A DNA stretch of 41,598 nucleotides from CAYMUL01 sp964393605 (lineage in GTDB: Bacteria; Bacteroidota; Ignavibacteria; Ignavibacteriales; Ignavibacteriaceae), in contig CAYMUL010000028.1 of assembly GCA_964393605.1 (NCBI GenBank), forward strand, positions 1-41,598. Direction: 5' to 3'. Shown here piece after piece: positions 23,507 to 31,376 of this stretch. The notes under the pieces were generated by a model. The model made no database searches. It was not told the origin of the DNA and saw only the letters and a program-made list of their open reading frames with translations. The number at the start of each line of letters is the position of its first letter. Position 1 is the stretch's first letter. The position numbers and the translations under genes were made by a program.

Positions 23507-24067
23507 CTACTTTAACTCCTTAAAGTTTGCGCAGCAGTTTATTTTCTTCGAGAAGTCACTCATCTTTCCCGCACTGTCGAATTCAAAATTGCAGCAGTCG
23601 AGAAGCATTGCTTTTAACTGCTCTCTTCCTCTTTGTACACGCGACTTTGCACCGGTAATGGAAATACCAAGTTTCTCTGCAAGTTCGCGTTGTTTCATAC
23701 CTTCGATTTCCGTCAACTGAATCGCTTCTTTATAAATAGGGGGGAGGTGTTCGATAAATTCATTCATTCCTGTTGTCAGCTTTGAAAGAACATTTTCATC
23801 GGATTCTTCATCTGAAAAAATTTCATCATCGAATTCTTTGCTTTCTTTTTTCGAACGGTAGTAATCTATTATTACATTTCGCGTAATCTGAAAAATCCAG
23901 CTTGCGAGTTTCTCTTCTTCTTTTAGAGTACCGATTCGTTTATAAATCCTTATAAAAACTTCTTGAAGTATGTCGTCGGCATCATCCGCATTATTTACGC
24001 GCATAAGAATAAACTGCCGGAGTTTTCCGTGAAATTCTTTCCAGATATTTTCGAATGAAGTATTCAT
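23507..24067 (-). CDS. sigZ: SigZ-type RNA polymerase sigma factor with cysteine-rich tail
   Basis: A 186-residue ECF-like sigma factor. Region 2 is at about residues 8-75 (DDADDILQEVFIRIYKRIGT, ASWIFQITRNVIIDYYRSKK). Region 4 is at about 105-155 (LPPIYKEAIQLTEIEGMKQR, ELAEKLGISITGAKSRVQRG). The tail LLDCCNFEFDSAGKMSDF followed by INCC is characteristic of the SigZ group, and its two Cys pairs could bind metal or sense thiols. No anti-sigma gene is adjacent. It is divergent from an ArsR/SQR/DsrE cluster across a 137-bp gap, which suggests a link to sulfur or thiol stress; that link is inferred. Confidence 0.88.
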   Translation of the reverse strand: MNTSFENIWKEFHGKLRQFILMRVNNADDADDILQEVFIRIYKRIGTLKEEEKLASWIFQITRNVIIDYYRSKKESKEFDDEIFSDEESDENVLSKLTTGMNEFIEHLPPIYKEAIQLTEIEGMKQRELAEKLGISITGAKSRVQRGREQLKAMLLDCCNFEFDSAGKMSDFSKKINCCANFKELK

Positions 24068-24172
24068 TTCATTGACATGTTATTTGTTTAATGTAAATTT
24101 AAGCGATGATGGGAAATTTACCCATTTTATTTTTTTTACAAAGAAAATAATTCTTTGAGCATTGTTCTTTAG

Positions 24173-24188
24173 TTCGTAATTTTACGAA
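24173..24188. promoter_or_regulatory. Palindromic candidate ArsR operator
   Basis: TTCGTAA-TT-TTACGAA is a perfect 7-bp inverted repeat, 16 bases before the arsR-family ATG at 24205. Size, symmetry and place fit an autoregulatory ArsR/SmtB operator, so binding here would block transcription of the arsR-SQR genes. It is also about 105 bases from the divergent sigZ start. Confidence 0.65.
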
Positions 24189-24204
24189 TAAAAGAACTAA
24201 TCTT

Positions 24205-24525
24205 ATGAGCGAAAAAAAACTATACGAAATGCACGCCAATGTATGCAAAGCGTTGGGCAATGCGACAAGAATCGAAATACTTGAATTACTCGGAACAGAT
24301 GAAATGACTTTCGGAGAATTGCATGAAATAATCGGTGGACCAAAATCAAGTTTTGCACAGCATCTAACTGTTATGGCTTCAAAAGGAATACTAAATCAGC
24401 GTAGGGAAGGACTTAATGTTTATTATACTGTTGCTTCAAAAAAAGTTACAAAAGCATGCGAATTAATGCGCGAAGTTCTTATCGAAAATATTAAGAAACA
24501 AAATGATGTTGTGAACAATTTATGA
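24205..24525 (+). CDS. ArsR-family transcriptional regulator
   Basis: A 106-residue winged-helix repressor. The ArsR pattern is clear: VCKALGNATRIEILELLG, then the recognition region SSFAQHLTVMASKGILNQRR and wing EGLNVYYTV. It lacks the metal-binding ELCVCD box. Only two cysteines are present, Cys14 in the first helix and Cys85 in the last helix, so a dithiol sensor of persulfide or oxidants is plausible, as in SqrR/BigR, although the first Cys is not at the SqrR/BigR position. It has a palindromic operator upstream and its stop overlaps the next start (ATGA), so it probably controls that flavoprotein. Confidence 0.92.
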   Translation: MSEKKLYEMHANVCKALGNATRIEILELLGTDEMTFGELHEIIGGPKSSFAQHLTVMASKGILNQRREGLNVYYTVASKKVTKACELMREVLIENIKKQNDVVNNL

Positions 24526-25673
24526 GCAATAAAATAAAAATAGGAATTCTTGGCGGCGGAATTGGCGGCATTGTTGCTCTTCATGAGCTTAGCAAAAAAA
24601 TCAGCGAAAAAAAAAATTGCGAAATATTTCTCATTGAAAAAGAAGAACATTTTCTTTTTGCTCCTTCGCTGCCATGGGTTGTTGCCGGATATAGACAACC
24701 TCACCAATTAAAACGAAAGATTAAAACTTTTGCGAATAGAAATGTTTCTATTCTCTACGGACAAGTTGAAAATATTGACCCGCAAAAAAAATCTGTTACT
24801 GTGAATAACAAAGAATACTTATTCGATTTCATTTTAATCGCACTTGGTGCAGAAACTAAAGCAACAGAAGATTTAAATAATTCCGGATATAATATTTTTA
24901 CTTCCGACGGCGTTCAGTCATTAAACGAAAAATTAAAAAATATTAACGAGGGGAAAATTGCTGTATTAATTTCATCGCTTCCGTTTAAGTGCCCGGCTTC
25001 GCCTTATGAAACTGCAATGTTAATCGAATATTTTATCCGAAAAAAAAGAGTGAGAGAAAGAACAGAAATAACATTGTATTCGCCTGAATCTTTTCCGCTT
25101 CCTGTGGCGGGAGAAAAAATCGGTGAAGCAGTAAAGCAGCTATTAAAGCAGAAACGGATAAATTATTTAAACAACCACCAATTTGTTTCTGCGGGTGAAA
25201 ATCAACTTCTGTTTTCAAATGGAAGTAAATATGAATTTGACTTACTTGCCTTCACTCCCAAAATTAGTTCTCCAAGCTTTTTACAAGGAAATCAATTGAT
25301 TGGTAATTCCGGTTGGATTGAAGTAGATAAAAATAATTTAGAAACTAAGTTTGCAGATGTTTATGCAATCGGGGATATAACTTCAATCTCGTTGGAAATG
25401 GGAAAACCATTACCAAAAGCGGGTGTGTTTGCACATTATCAAGCTGAAGTTGTAGCTCATAACATCTCACAAAAAATTAACGGCGGAAAGAATTATAAAT
25501 CCTTTAACGGCTATGGAGAATGTTTTGTAGAAATGGGAGACCATTCTGCCGGATATGCAAAAGGGAACTTTTATGCTTCACCCATGCCAAATGTTGAAAT
25601 AAAAAAACCGGGCTATCTCTGGCATTGGGGAAAAGTTTGGTTCGAAAAATATTGGTGGTTTAAATATTTTTAA
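24522..25673 (+). CDS. Sulfide:quinone oxidoreductase-like flavoprotein
   Basis: A 383-residue FAD-dependent pyridine-nucleotide-disulfide-type oxidoreductase. FAD-binding GGGIGG at residues 11-16, second nucleotide-contact segment FILIALGAE, and ADVYAIGDI (278-286) are present. Cys157 in FKCPASPYE and Cys334 in YGECFVEMG fall where sulfide:quinone oxidoreductases keep their two redox cysteines. A Trp-rich end (WHWGKVWFEKYWW) could bind the membrane. The reaction would be oxidation of sulfide to polysulfide, with electrons passed to quinone. Cotranscribed with arsR; a DsrE-like gene follows. SQR activity is likely but not proven by the sequence. Confidence 0.85.
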   Translation: MSNKIKIGILGGGIGGIVALHELSKKISEKKNCEIFLIEKEEHFLFAPSLPWVVAGYRQPHQLKRKIKTFANRNVSILYGQVENIDPQKKSVTVNNKEYLFDFILIALGAETKATEDLNNSGYNIFTSDGVQSLNEKLKNINEGKIAVLISSLPFKCPASPYETAMLIEYFIRKKRVRERTEITLYSPESFPLPVAGEKIGEAVKQLLKQKRINYLNNHQFVSAGENQLLFSNGSKYEFDLLAFTPKISSPSFLQGNQLIGNSGWIEVDKNNLETKFADVYAIGDITSISLEMGKPLPKAGVFAHYQAEVVAHNISQKINGGKNYKSFNGYGECFVEMGDHSAGYAKGNFYASPMPNVEIKKPGYLWHWGKVWFEKYWWFKYF

Positions 25674-25740
25674 TGGATTTGTGATCAGAAAATTTGAAGG
25701 TTTGTTTGTAGTTATCAAAATAAAATTGGAAAAGAATTAT

Positions 25741-25860
25741 AAACCGTTCCCAAAGGGACAGGTGAAACGGTTCGCAGTTCTTTAAGTTATTATTAACCAA
25801 CGGCTTAAGCCGTTGGTTAAAGGAAATGCTTACCGAATAGTTTAACGGTTTCAACCGTTT
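25741..25860. repeat. Three clustered palindromes built on AACCGTT / AACGGCTTAAGCC
   Basis: Three inverted repeats lie in the SQR-dsrE gap: AACCGTT (25742-25748) with AACGGTT (25766-25772); a perfect 28-bp palindrome at 25793-25820 (half-site TTAACCAACGGCTT); and AACGGT (25844-25849) with ACCGTT (25854-25859). They share the AACCGTT/AACGGTT core, so they look like one element family. They may act as processing or termination structures. Confidence 0.75.
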
Positions 25861-25900
25861 CTTACCTAATTAAAGTAGACTCATAAATGAAAAGGAAAAA

Positions 25901-26254
25901 ATGAAATATTTAATTGTTATAAATGATGCACCGTATGGAACAGAAAAAGCATACAATGCATTGCGTCTCGGTTTGCAAATGCTGAAAGATTTTGCTGAAC
26001 TTGAACTGCGAATATTTTTGCTCGCTGATTCAGTCGCATGTGCAGTTCCGAATCAAATTACTCCGCAAGGATATTACAACATTGAGCGGATGCTGAAAGG
26101 AATCATCACCAAAGGAGGAAAAGTGAAAGCATGTGGAACCTGTCTCGATGCACGCGGGTTATCAACAGTTCAATTAATTGATGGAGTTGAAAAAAGTAAT
26201 CTCGCAGAATTTACTGCGTGGTCTGTTGAATCCGATAAGGTAATTACATTTTAA
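25901..26254 (+). CDS. DsrE/DsrF-like sulfur-relay family protein
   Basis: A 117-residue cytosolic protein of the DsrE family: MKYLIVINDAPYGTEKAYNA opening strand and helix, LRIFLLADSVACAV, and KACGTCLDARGL near the end, with Cys47, Cys78 and Cys81. Relatives carry persulfide sulfur on a conserved cysteine. Its place after an SQR-like gene supports sulfur handling: persulfide made from sulfide could be passed to this carrier. A ribosome binding site, AAAAGGAAAAA, precedes the ATG. A palindrome-rich gap separates it from the SQR gene, so cotranscription is possible but not certain. Confidence 0.85.
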   Translation: MKYLIVINDAPYGTEKAYNALRLGLQMLKDFAELELRIFLLADSVACAVPNQITPQGYYNIERMLKGIITKGGKVKACGTCLDARGLSTVQLIDGVEKSNLAEFTAWSVESDKVITF

Positions 26255-26284
26255 AACTGCAGAGCAAATTTTAAATTGCCTGCA

Positions 26285-27190
26285 ATGAATTCGAAAATCA
26301 CCGAACCAAAATATTATATCGGAACTGCCGGCTGGTCTTATAAAGATTGGGTTGGACCGTTTTATCCGAAAGCACAGTCCGCCTCTTTCGATTGGTTAAA
26401 ATTTTACGCACAATATTTTAATTGTGTTGAAGTGAATTCAACTTATTACACATATGTTTCGCCGAAAATTGTGGAAGGGTGGATTAAAAAAGTTGAAACG
26501 GAAAACGATTTTTTGTTCACACTTAAACTTCATCAAGATTTCACACATAAAAAAAACTTCACTACAGCCAATATTAATGCGGTTAAAGAGATCTTAAATA
26601 TTTTAAATCGCCAAGTAAAACTCGGTGGGTTACTAATCCAATTTCCTTATTCATTTCAATTCAATGATGCAAATGCAAAACATATTAATTCATTGTCAGA
26701 AATATTTTGCGAGAATAATTTGTTCGTGGAAGTGCGTCACAAATCATGGTTGAAAAATGAAGCGATGGAATTGTTCAAGAATCTTAATTTGACTTACTGC
26801 ACGATTGATCAGCCGCAAATTGGTGAGGCAGTGCCGTTTCAAATTTATATTACTAATGACAAACTTTATATTCGCTTTCATGGCAGAAATGTTAAAGCAT
26901 GGAAACAATCAATCAATAATTTCGGTAAAGAACAAAGCTATGATGAACAGAACGAACGTTATAAGTATCTTTATACTTCAGGCGAGTTGACCGAGATTGC
27001 ACAAAAAATAAAATCGGTACATGAAAAAGTGAAGGAAGTTTATATTATCATGAATAATCATCCGCAGGGGAATGCAGTTGCGAATGCTTTTGAATTGATG
27101 TTCTTGCTCGGAGAAAAAAATAAATTACGAATACCCGAAAATCTTATTAAAGTACATCCAATTTTAAAAACGATCTATGAACGGAATTGA
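26285..27190 (+). CDS. DUF72-family protein
   Basis: A 301-residue TIM-barrel protein of the DUF72 family: YYIGTAGWSYKDWVGPFYP at the start, FNCVEVNSTYYTYVSPKIVE, LFVEVRHKSWL in the middle, YIRFHGRN, and IMNNHPQGNAVANAFEL near the end. The biochemical role of DUF72 is not established. ATG 26285 is chosen; a TTG three codons earlier is possible. It is 30 bases downstream of the dsrE gene in the same direction. Confidence 0.92.
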   Translation: MNSKITEPKYYIGTAGWSYKDWVGPFYPKAQSASFDWLKFYAQYFNCVEVNSTYYTYVSPKIVEGWIKKVETENDFLFTLKLHQDFTHKKNFTTANINAVKEILNILNRQVKLGGLLIQFPYSFQFNDANAKHINSLSEIFCENNLFVEVRHKSWLKNEAMELFKNLNLTYCTIDQPQIGEAVPFQIYITNDKLYIRFHGRNVKAWKQSINNFGKEQSYDEQNERYKYLYTSGELTEIAQKIKSVHEKVKEVYIIMNNHPQGNAVANAFELMFLLGEKNKLRIPENLIKVHPILKTIYERN

Positions 27191-27262
27191 AAAATATTTT
27201 ATTGTGAGAAGTGTAATGTTTATTTTTCTGATGAGGAAAGAATAAATAAAGGATAATTAATT

Positions 27263-27490
27263 ATGCAAGATTATAGAAAAATTATTACGATTGAACCCGA
27301 TAAACGAGGCGGGAAACCATGCGTCAGAGGATTGCGTATCACAGTATATGATATCCTCGGATATCTTGCTTCGGGAATGACTACAGAGCAAATCCTTGAG
27401 GATTTTCCTTACTTAACAAAAGAAGATATCTACGCTTGCCTCAGTTACGCCGCGGATAGAGAAAGTCATATTACTTCTTCTGTTGTATGA
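27263..27490 (+). CDS. DUF433-family antitoxin-like protein
   Basis: A 75-residue protein with the DUF433 pattern: IEPDKRGGKPCVRGLRITVY, DILGYLASGMTTEQILEDFP, and YLTKEDIYACLSYAADRE, a winged-helix-like domain. It overlaps the next gene by ATGA. DUF433 proteins commonly pair with PIN-like DUF5615 proteins and are regarded as antitoxins. AAAGGA lies about ten bases before the ATG. Confidence 0.9.
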   Translation: MQDYRKIITIEPDKRGGKPCVRGLRITVYDILGYLASGMTTEQILEDFPYLTKEDIYACLSYAADRESHITSSVV

Positions 27491-27819
27491 AATTACTCTT
27501 CGATCAAAATTTATCACCGAAGTTGGTTGAGAAATTAAAAGATCTTTATCCCGATTCAATTCATGTTAAAGATATTGCTCTTGATAGGGCAAGTGATAGT
27601 AAAGTTTGGAGCTACGCAAAAGCTAATAATTTTGTCATTCTCTCAAAGGATGCTGATTTCGTTGAACTAAACCTATTGAGAGGATATCCTCCATTTGTTA
27701 TTTGGATTAGAAGAGGTAATTGCACAACAACTGATATAGAAGAAATTCTGATAAAAAATTATTTGATGATTAGTGAATTTTTAGAGACAGGAAAAAATGG
27801 TTTTCTCAATATTTATTAA
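27487..27819 (+). CDS. DUF5615 PIN-like toxin candidate
   Basis: A 110-residue PIN-like (Mut7-C) protein: MKLLFDQNLSPKLVEKLKDL with the acidic residue Asp6, IHVKDIALDRASDSKVWSYA, and VILSKDADFVEL with Asp55 and Asp57, which form the likely metal site. It is translationally coupled to the DUF433 gene. The predicted role is an RNase-type toxin of a type II-like pair. Toxicity has not been shown from sequence. Confidence 0.88.
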   Translation: MKLLFDQNLSPKLVEKLKDLYPDSIHVKDIALDRASDSKVWSYAKANNFVILSKDADFVELNLLRGYPPFVIWIRRGNCTTTDIEEILIKNYLMISEFLETGKNGFLNIY

Positions 27820-27871
27820 TTTGATTAATCACCTCCGCAAAACTTATCTCTAATACTTTTGGATTTATTCC

Positions 27872-29014
27872 ATGTCCATCATCTTTCACCTCGATCTTGA
27901 TGCATTTTTTGTTTCGGTGGAAAGAATTCTCGATCCGAAATTGAATGGGAAGCCTGTAGTCGTTGGAGGCGATCCTCAAGGGAGGGGAGTAGTTGCCGCT
28001 TGTTCATACGAAGCGCGAGAATATGGTTTGCACTCGGCTATGCCGATAAAACAAGCCTACAAACTTTGTCCGCACGCAATTTATCTTCACGGGCATCATG
28101 AAGAATATGTCCGGTTCTCTCGCATGGTAAAAGAAATCCTTTCCAAATATCCGCCAACACTTGAGCAAGCATCAATCGATGAATTTTATATGGATTTTTC
28201 CGGCACTCAAAAAATTTATGGCTCTCTTTACAATCTTGCAATTAAAATTCAAAAAGAAATTTTAAAAGAATTAAAACTTCCAAGCTCAATTGGAATTGCT
28301 TCGAATAAAACTATTGCGAAGATTGCATCCGATTTTATGAAACCTCAGGGAATAACTTACGTCATGTCCGGAATGGAAAAATCCTTTCTTGAACCTTTAC
28401 CAATACAAGCAATGCCTGGAGTCGGAAAGGTTACTACCGCAGAATTAAATAGCAAAGGAATATTTAAAATAGGCGACATTTCAAAACTGCCGATTGACTT
28501 TTTCAGTTGCCGTTACGGGAAAGCGGGAATCGATATTTGGAAGAAAGCGAACGGCGAAGGTTCAACTAATTTTTATTCTAATCGCGAACAGAAAAGTATT
28601 TCGAAAGAAACTACTTTTAGCGAAGATGTTACAAGTAAAGAAATGTTGAAGAAAACTATTTTCAAATTAACGGGAAAAGTTTGTCAAACTCTACGCGACC
28701 ACGAGTTTGTAGCTTCAACTGTAACAATAAAATTGAGGTATTCCGATTTTCAAACAATCACTCGAAACAAAAAAATTAAACCGACAGACGATGACGGCAT
28801 CATCTTCGAGACCGCATGGAATCTGGTTGAAAAAGCAAACACACGTCGTATTGCCGTTCGACTAATCGGAATAGGTTTGCAAAATTTTCTTCCGTTCTCC
28901 GAACAAGAAGAACTTTTTGTTAATCTCGAAACATCAAAACGAAAACTTTTTCGAGCCGTGAATATTCTTCGAAGTAAATATGATTACTCGATAATTAAGA
29001 TTGGCGAAATGTAA
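27872..29014 (+). CDS. dinB: DNA polymerase IV (Y-family)
   Basis: Error-prone translesion polymerase, 380 residues. Catalytic acidic residues are visible: Asp8 in HLDLDAFF, and Asp103/Glu104 in SIDEFYMD. The helix-hairpin-helix segment MPGVGKVTTAELNSKGI and the little-finger domain with TVTIKLRYSDF follow. QEELF near the C-terminus fits a beta-clamp-binding motif (QxxLF). Its stop codon lies directly against the stop of the convergent HIT gene. No LexA box was recognised upstream. Confidence 0.96.
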   Translation: MSIIFHLDLDAFFVSVERILDPKLNGKPVVVGGDPQGRGVVAACSYEAREYGLHSAMPIKQAYKLCPHAIYLHGHHEEYVRFSRMVKEILSKYPPTLEQASIDEFYMDFSGTQKIYGSLYNLAIKIQKEILKELKLPSSIGIASNKTIAKIASDFMKPQGITYVMSGMEKSFLEPLPIQAMPGVGKVTTAELNSKGIFKIGDISKLPIDFFSCRYGKAGIDIWKKANGEGSTNFYSNREQKSISKETTFSEDVTSKEMLKKTIFKLTGKVCQTLRDHEFVASTVTIKLRYSDFQTITRNKKIKPTDDDGIIFETAWNLVEKANTRRIAVRLIGIGLQNFLPFSEQEELFVNLETSKRKLFRAVNILRSKYDYSIIKIGEM

Positions 29015-29362
29015 TCAGCCGGGAGGCCAATTCATTTTTCTTCCGCCAAGAAGATGCATGTGCAAATGATAAACTTCCTGCCCACCGTCATCTTTACAAT
29101 TCATAACCAAACGGAAGCCGGATTTATCCAATCCTAAATTTTTTGCAATTGAATTTGCGGCATCAATCATTTCACCCAATAATGATGCATGTTCCGAGCC
29201 GCTAATATCGAGTACCGTTGCAATCTCAATTTTAGGAATGATAAGGATATGAACCGGAGCTTGCGGATTTATATCTTTGAACGCGAGTAATTTTTCATTT
29301 TCAAAAACAATATCTGCTTTGATTTCTTTACGAATAATTTTTGAGAAGATTGTTTCAGGCAT
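29015..29362 (-). CDS. HIT-family nucleotide hydrolase (HINT-like)
   Basis: A 115-residue HIT-superfamily protein: the histidine triad HLHMHLLGGR with His99, His101 and His103, preceded by TIFSKIIRKEIKADIVFEN and FKDINPQAPVHILIIPK. These enzymes hydrolyse AMP-N or AMP-S bonds. It is the last gene of the nine-gene operon; its ATG follows directly after the stop of the response-regulator gene. Confidence 0.95.
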   Translation of the reverse strand: MPETIFSKIIRKEIKADIVFENEKLLAFKDINPQAPVHILIIPKIEIATVLDISGSEHASLLGEMIDAANSIAKNLGLDKSGFRLVMNCKDDGGQEVYHLHMHLLGGRKMNWPPG

Positions 29363-30718
29363 TTATTCTCCTTTCTCAATTCCATATTTTTTCATTTTGT
29401 TGTAGAGATGACTTCTTTGAATCTCCAGCATCTCCGCGGTTTTACTGATGTTCCAGTTGTTCGATTCGAGTTGTTTTAAAATAAATGCGCGCTCGGCTTT
29501 CTCTTTAAAATCCTGAAATGAATTCGCATCGGAAAACATATCCTGCATCGACATTTTTTCGAGCGGCAACAAAAATTCAATATCTTTTTTCGCAATCATC
29601 GGTTTGTTGACAATGATAATTATTCGTTCAACGACGTTTCGCAGTTCGCGAATATTCCCGGGCCAGCCGAGTGATCGAAGTAGTTCAATCGCATCTTCGG
29701 AAAAATGAGGCGCAATCTTTTTATGCTTTTGTGAAATTTCTTTTACGAAATGATTGATTAATAGTGGAATATCTTCTTTCCTTTCGCGCAACGGAGGAAC
29801 ATGAATCGGGATTACATTCAAGCGGTGAAGCAAATCCTCTCTAAAATTTCCTTTTGAAATTTCTTCGGGCAAATCTTTATTTGTCGCGGCAATGATGCGA
29901 ACATCGACACTAATTTTTTTTCCGCCACCGACCCGTTCAATTTTTCCATCTTCAATTGCGCGAAGAACTTTTGCCTGCGCTTGCAAACTCATATCACCGA
30001 CTTCATCTAAAAACAGAGTGCCGCTATCTGCAAGTTCAAATCTTCCGATGCGCTGTTGATGCGCGCCGGTGAATGATCCTTTCTCATGTCCGAATAATTC
30101 AGATTCAATCAACTCGTTCGGAATTGCCGCACAATTCACATCGATGAAAGATGCTTTTGCGCGCTGACTTTTTTCATGAATTGCACGAGCGACTAATTCT
30201 TTCCCCGTGCCGTTTTCGCCGGTGATTAAAATTCTTACATCGGTGCCGGCAACTTTATCAATCAACTCAAATATTTTTTTTAACGCGGTGCTACTTCCGA
30301 TAATTTTTTCATCGTCCGACAAACGTTTTTTTATATCAATATTTTCCCGACGAAGTTTCGATTCGTTAAACGCATTGCGCACGCTAATTAAAAGTTTATC
30401 GCGATCAATCGGCTTCTCTAAAAAATCAAATGCGCCGAGCCGCGTTGCCTTAATAGCATTGTCAATACTACTGTGCGCGGTGATTACAATTATGTTCAAA
30501 GATGGATTATACTCTTTTACTTTTGTGATAACTTCGAAACCCGACATTTCAGGCATTTGAATATCGACAATCAACAGATCAAATGTTTCCGATTCGAGTA
30601 GCTTCAATCCGGTCTTAGCGGAAGTTGAAGTCTCGACAGAATATCCTTCGTAATCGAGAATTAAATTTAAAGTATCGAGTATTGCACTTTCATCATCAAT
30701 GATTAATATTTTTTTCAT
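29363..30718 (-). CDS. NtrC-family sigma-54-dependent response regulator
   Basis: A 451-residue two-component activator. The receiver domain (1-120) has phospho-acceptor Asp52 (LLIVDIQMP). The AAA+ domain (about 138-370) has Walker A GENGTGKE (167-174) and GSFTGA (214-219), the loop that contacts sigma-54. The Fis-type helix-turn-helix is at about 405-450 (FILKQLESNNWNISKTAEML). No histidine kinase gene is in the operon, so its partner lies elsewhere. Its start overlaps the preceding gene by 23 bases. Confidence 0.96.
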   Translation of the reverse strand: MKKILIIDDESAILDTLNLILDYEGYSVETSTSAKTGLKLLESETFDLLIVDIQMPEMSGFEVITKVKEYNPSLNIIVITAHSSIDNAIKATRLGAFDFLEKPIDRDKLLISVRNAFNESKLRRENIDIKKRLSDDEKIIGSSTALKKIFELIDKVAGTDVRILITGENGTGKELVARAIHEKSQRAKASFIDVNCAAIPNELIESELFGHEKGSFTGAHQQRIGRFELADSGTLFLDEVGDMSLQAQAKVLRAIEDGKIERVGGGKKISVDVRIIAATNKDLPEEISKGNFREDLLHRLNVIPIHVPPLRERKEDIPLLINHFVKEISQKHKKIAPHFSEDAIELLRSLGWPGNIRELRNVVERIIIIVNKPMIAKKDIEFLLPLEKMSMQDMFSDANSFQDFKEKAERAFILKQLESNNWNISKTAEMLEIQRSHLYNKMKKYGIEKGE

Positions 30719-31376
30719 CTTCTAAAATTCTTTTTTCGTTAATAAAAAAATAAGAGGGGAGAAAGGAACAATCCGTTTTGAGTTTCTTCCCGAAAAATTC
30801 TCCGAGTTTGTTGACGCGCATATCGCGGAAATCAATTTTTGTTTCTCCTATAAATTCTTCTTCAAACACTTCCACAAAATAACCAATTCCTTCGGTGAAA
30901 TCCATGACGCGAGAATTATATTCAAGAAAAGCATTTCCGAAAAAATGAGCGAGTTTATCTTTATCTCCATGTTCGCCATCGGGGGAATCGTGCAGTAATT
31001 TTTTGGGGAGATTTTTATTCTTTGAAATATAAGTTGCCGAATCGGACGAAACGAGTGGAATATCGAATCTCAGTTTTACGATTGGAAGATTAATCGGAAT
31101 CACTTTGTAAGGAATGGTTGCGAAGACCGCAATTAACAAGGCTTCGGAGAGATTGTTGTTATTTATTCCAAGCGAACGTTGGTAAATTGTATCAACCAAA
31201 TCAATATCGGAGGAGAAAGTTTTAAGTGAATTAAAATAATCGGAAGCGATGAATCTTGTAAGTGAATCTACTCTCAAAAATGTTGATGAATGTTGTGCTA
31301 AACCGAATTCTGCAAAAAAGTTAAATAATAAAAAACAGAAAAATATTTTTCGTTTATGTTTGAATAACACCGACAT
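30696..31376 (-). CDS. Exported protein of unknown function, DUF2279/VanZ-like middle
   Basis: A 226-residue protein from ATG 31376, which begins a good signal peptide (KHKRKIFFCFLLFNFFAEFG, cleavage near GLAQ). An earlier in-frame start at 31409 would put eleven residues before it. The segment DKLAHFFGNAFLEYNSRVMD and the later DFRDMRVNKLGEFFGKKL resemble the 'DKxxHF...D...NxxG' arrangement of YfiM/DUF2279 or VanZ-like proteins, but the similarity is weak. It overlaps the carboxyltransferase gene by 23 bases upstream and the response-regulator gene by 23 bases downstream. Confidence 0.7.
   Translation of the reverse strand: MSVLFKHKRKIFFCFLLFNFFAEFGLAQHSSTFLRVDSLTRFIASDYFNSLKTFSSDIDLVDTIYQRSLGINNNNLSEALLIAVFATIPYKVIPINLPIVKLRFDIPLVSSDSATYISKNKNLPKKLLHDSPDGEHGDKDKLAHFFGNAFLEYNSRVMDFTEGIGYFVEVFEEEFIGETKIDFRDMRVNKLGEFFGKKLKTDCSFLPSYFFINEKRILEDEKNINH

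Noticed and set aside
27853..27863. TACTTTTG as a dinB promoter box
   Set aside because: The only TTTG upstream is about 30 bases away, outside the allowed spacing, and it is too close to the start codon to be convincing.
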